Shown here: piece by piece, positions 62,172-64,000 of the stretch
How positions within the stretch are numbered: the stretch's first letter is position 1
Layout of the letters: every line of letters starts with the position of its first letter
DNA from: Neobacillus sp. WH10
GTDB taxonomy: Bacteria > Bacillota > Bacilli > Bacillales > Cytobacillaceae
Direction: 5' to 3'
Assembly: GCF_030123405.1 (NCBI RefSeq)
Contig: NZ_CP126110.1
Coordinates: 2,356,001-2,420,000, forward strand
Length of the DNA: 64,000 bases
Made by a program: the position numbers and the translations under genes
Notes under the pieces: generated by a model
Seen by the model: the letters and a program-made list of their open reading frames with translations, nothing else
What the model was told of the DNA's origin: nothing
Databases searched by the model: none

Positions 62172-62206
62172 AAACGCTTTCGCAGCTTTGCGAAGGCGTT
62201 TTAATT
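62172..62206 (+). terminator. Terminator after receptor 4
   Basis: ACGCTTTCGCA (62174-62184) pairs with TGCGAAGGCGT (62189-62199), followed by TTTAATT. Almost the same as the terminator after receptor 3. Confidence 0.88.
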
Positions 62207-62312
62207 CCCCACTTATATTTTGATAGAAAAGTTTTTTTACAATTTTTTTTATATCAAAGGCTGTTTTCGTAAAGTTCGTTGCTTTTTTTTGTAATTTAAC
62301 TTTAACTATCTG

Positions 62313-62441
62313 AGTTGATTGTAGCGGAGGGCACTTGACTCCTGCGGGAAAAAGAGGGAAGTGGGAGACCCCGCAGGCGGTAACGCCGAGGAGGCTCCCA
62401 TCCCTCCCCGCGGAAAGCAAGTGCCTGGAGCGGAAATCAAC
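62313..62441. repeat. GC-rich structured Bacillaceae repeat
   Basis: An island of about 129 bases, far richer in G+C than its surroundings. GTTGATT at the left end and AATCAAC at the right form terminal inverted repeats. Inside, GGCACTTG pairs with CAAGTGCC and CCTGCGGG with CCCGCAGG, so the whole can fold as nested stems. It matches a dispersed non-coding element that I recall from many Bacillaceae genomes (GACTCCTGCGGGAAAAAGAG, ACCCCGCAGG, GGAGCGGAAATCAAC). The reading frames through it on the minus strand are not genes. TTTTGATAGAAA at 62218 lies to its left. Confidence 0.8.
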
Positions 62442-62512
62442 GGGCAAACTTTATAGTCTAAAAACAACAATCTATGCGAAAAGAGCCTATCCAAAAGAGG
62501 AGAAGATAAAAA

Positions 62513-64000
62513 TGTGGAGAAAAAAGTCAAGAAGTAAATTGAGGGAATGGTTTAGTAATGTATTACTAAAAAAGACACGAAAAACTTCATTTACAGATTT
62601 AAGTAAGCGGTTTATAAATATGAATATGAATATTAAACTTTGGGGCAGTTTTATTTTCATATTATTATTATTATCATCTATATCGATTGTTTCATTAACT
62701 AAATTAAACCTTTTAAGTGATGATGTGCGATTCATAGGAAAAACTCAAGTACCAGAGATTCAATTAATTGGAGACATAAAAGAAGAGGTCATTCGGATTC
62801 GTCTAAATGCAACTAAGCACGCTTATGAACAAAGTGGAGATGAAAAAGCAAATTTAGAAAAGGCTGTTAATAAAGATATCATAAATGTAAGAAAAAATAT
62901 AAAAAAAATGAACAAACAATTTGTTACAGATAACAATAAAAAATTATTTATCGAGTTCAGCAAAGAGTTTGAAAATTTCGCTAATGCTATTCCATCTTTC
63001 TTTGAAAAATCTAGTAGCAGTGATTATTACACAACACATGGAAGTTTAGGAGTATTAGCCTATCAAGGGGATATGACGATTGAAGCTCTTGATAAAGTTT
63101 CTAAAGATGTTCATACGGACACGAATAAGATTATTAACGAAGCCGATCAGGACTCAACTCGTTCCATTATTCAAATTATTATCTTTTCCGTGGTTGCGAT
63201 TCTTTTTAGTGTATTAATTGCAATCTTTATTACGAGACTTATTCGTCGTTCTGTTATTAGAGTTGTAAAAAATGTTGACACTACCACAAATTCTGTTACA
63301 GAAATAAAAAAATCGATAGATAAAACCTCCCATAGTGCACAAGAATTAGCTGCCTCTATGATCAAAGCAAATGATTCTGTAAGCGAACTTGTTGCCTCTA
63401 TTCAACAGACAGCTGGAAACACCAATCTAACGGCTTCAGGTGTGGATGAAATCTCTGCTGCAGTAGAACAAATGAGTAGTTCAATTAATTTAGTGGCAGC
63501 GAGTGCAGAGCACTTGGATATGTCTACGGAAGAAACATCTTCTGCTATTCAAGAAATGATGTTTTCTATTGAACAAGTAGCTAATAACGTAGGTAACGCG
63601 GGTATAAGTGTGGAACAAATTACAAATGCAATTGAATTAATGAGCAAGTCCATTAAAGCTGTCAGTGAAAATGCAGTGAATCTGACTATCATGGCTGAAC
63701 AATCTTTTGAAACGGTTGAGGAAATGGTCTTATCGATTAAGAGAGTCGCAGATAGTGCCCACACAGTTAATGATCTTAGTAATTCTGTAAAACAGGATGC
63801 CTTTGAAGGAACGATCTCACTGAATGAAACATTAAATGGGATGAAAGAAATTTCAAAGGTGATTAACAAAGCAAGCGATGTGATTGAGAACTTGGGGAAA
63901 AGCTCTGAAGAAATCGGTAGTATTATCAAAGTTATTGATGATATCGCTGATCAAACCAATCTATTAGCTCTTAATGCCGCAATTGAGGCAGCGCGTGCTG
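62513..64000 (+). CDS. Methyl-accepting chemotaxis protein 5 (cut by window end)
   Basis: Fifth paralogue, open from ATG 62513 to the window edge (496 codons so far, no stop). AAAGAGGAGAAGAT precedes the ATG. It has the basic N-terminal extension (MWRKKSRSKLREWFSNVLLK), then the MNMNIKLWGSF start, TM1, a helical sensor with QVPEIQLIGDIKEEVIRIRL, TM2 near 222-240 and the HAMP-less coiled coil. The last residues visible are the tip DQTNLLALNAAIEAARA. The return arm of about 250 residues should lie beyond the window. Confidence 0.92.

Noticed and set aside
62163..62530. Minus-strand reading frames through the GC-rich island
   Set aside because: They follow the stems of a non-coding repeat and a terminator, and have no ribosome binding sites.

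Overview
This window looks like the chromosome of a motile, endospore-forming member of the Bacillaceae (Bacillus, Neobacillus or Mesobacillus-like). The evidence is the low G+C content, strong GGAGG-type ribosome binding sites with frequent TTG and GTG starts, a GerA-type spore germination operon, a PerR-box catalase promoter, RFN and cobalamin riboswitches, and FliY, YvyF and CblT/CblS homologues, which are typical of Firmicutes. No tRNA, rRNA, CRISPR array or intact insertion sequence was seen.

Region 1 (1-7.2 kb) holds housekeeping and stress genes. In order they are a phosphatidylserine synthase, a cysteine-free HesB-like protein with a natural His6 tail, a homodimeric-type ABC exporter, a HAD phosphatase, a cold shock protein, a small basic protein, KatA catalase and a GyrI-like effector-binding protein. 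Region 2 (7.2-11.1 kb) is a riboflavin operon, ribD-ribE-ribBA-ribH, under an FMN riboswitch and terminator. Region 3 (11.2-22.7 kb) is a thirteen-gene, tightly overlapping cobalamin salvage operon under a cobalamin riboswitch. It imports corrinoid (BtuFC and a BtuD-CbiZ fusion), remodels it (CbiZ, CbiP, CbiB, CobD), builds the nucleotide loop (CobU, a second degenerate CobU-like protein, CobS, CobC), adenosylates it (a PduO-type ATR) and salvages alpha-ribazole (CblT and CblS) in place of a visible CobT.

Region 4 (22.7-33.8 kb) holds a class A penicillin-binding protein, an orphan phiLC3-type holin, an MFS exporter and small membrane proteins. It continues with a GerA-family A-C-B operon that has a divergent two-TM D-subunit-like gene, a PAS-type sporulation-like histidine kinase and an acetyltransferase. 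Region 5 (34-39.4 kb) holds an unannotated 50-residue ORF and a beta-oxidation-like cluster (SDR, two half-size hotdog hydratases, acyl-CoA dehydrogenase, SDR) behind a promoter whose start site lies on a TetR-type palindrome. An acetyltransferase follows.

Region 6 (39.4-64 kb) is a motility and chemotaxis block with an unusual layout. It contains motAB, cheR-cheB, a fragment of the fla/che operon (fliK-flgD-flgE-fliM-fliY-cheY-yvyF, without swrD and fliL), and five paralogous HAMP-less chemoreceptors with very long signalling hairpins arranged around cheA-cheW-cheW. The last receptor is cut by the window edge. A short TATCAAAAA/TTTTTGATA motif recurs in the intergenic regions of this block. 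Parts of two receptors look gene-converted. The leads most worth following are the complementary decay of the two CobU-like proteins, the shared motif of the motility block, and the long-hairpin receptor array.
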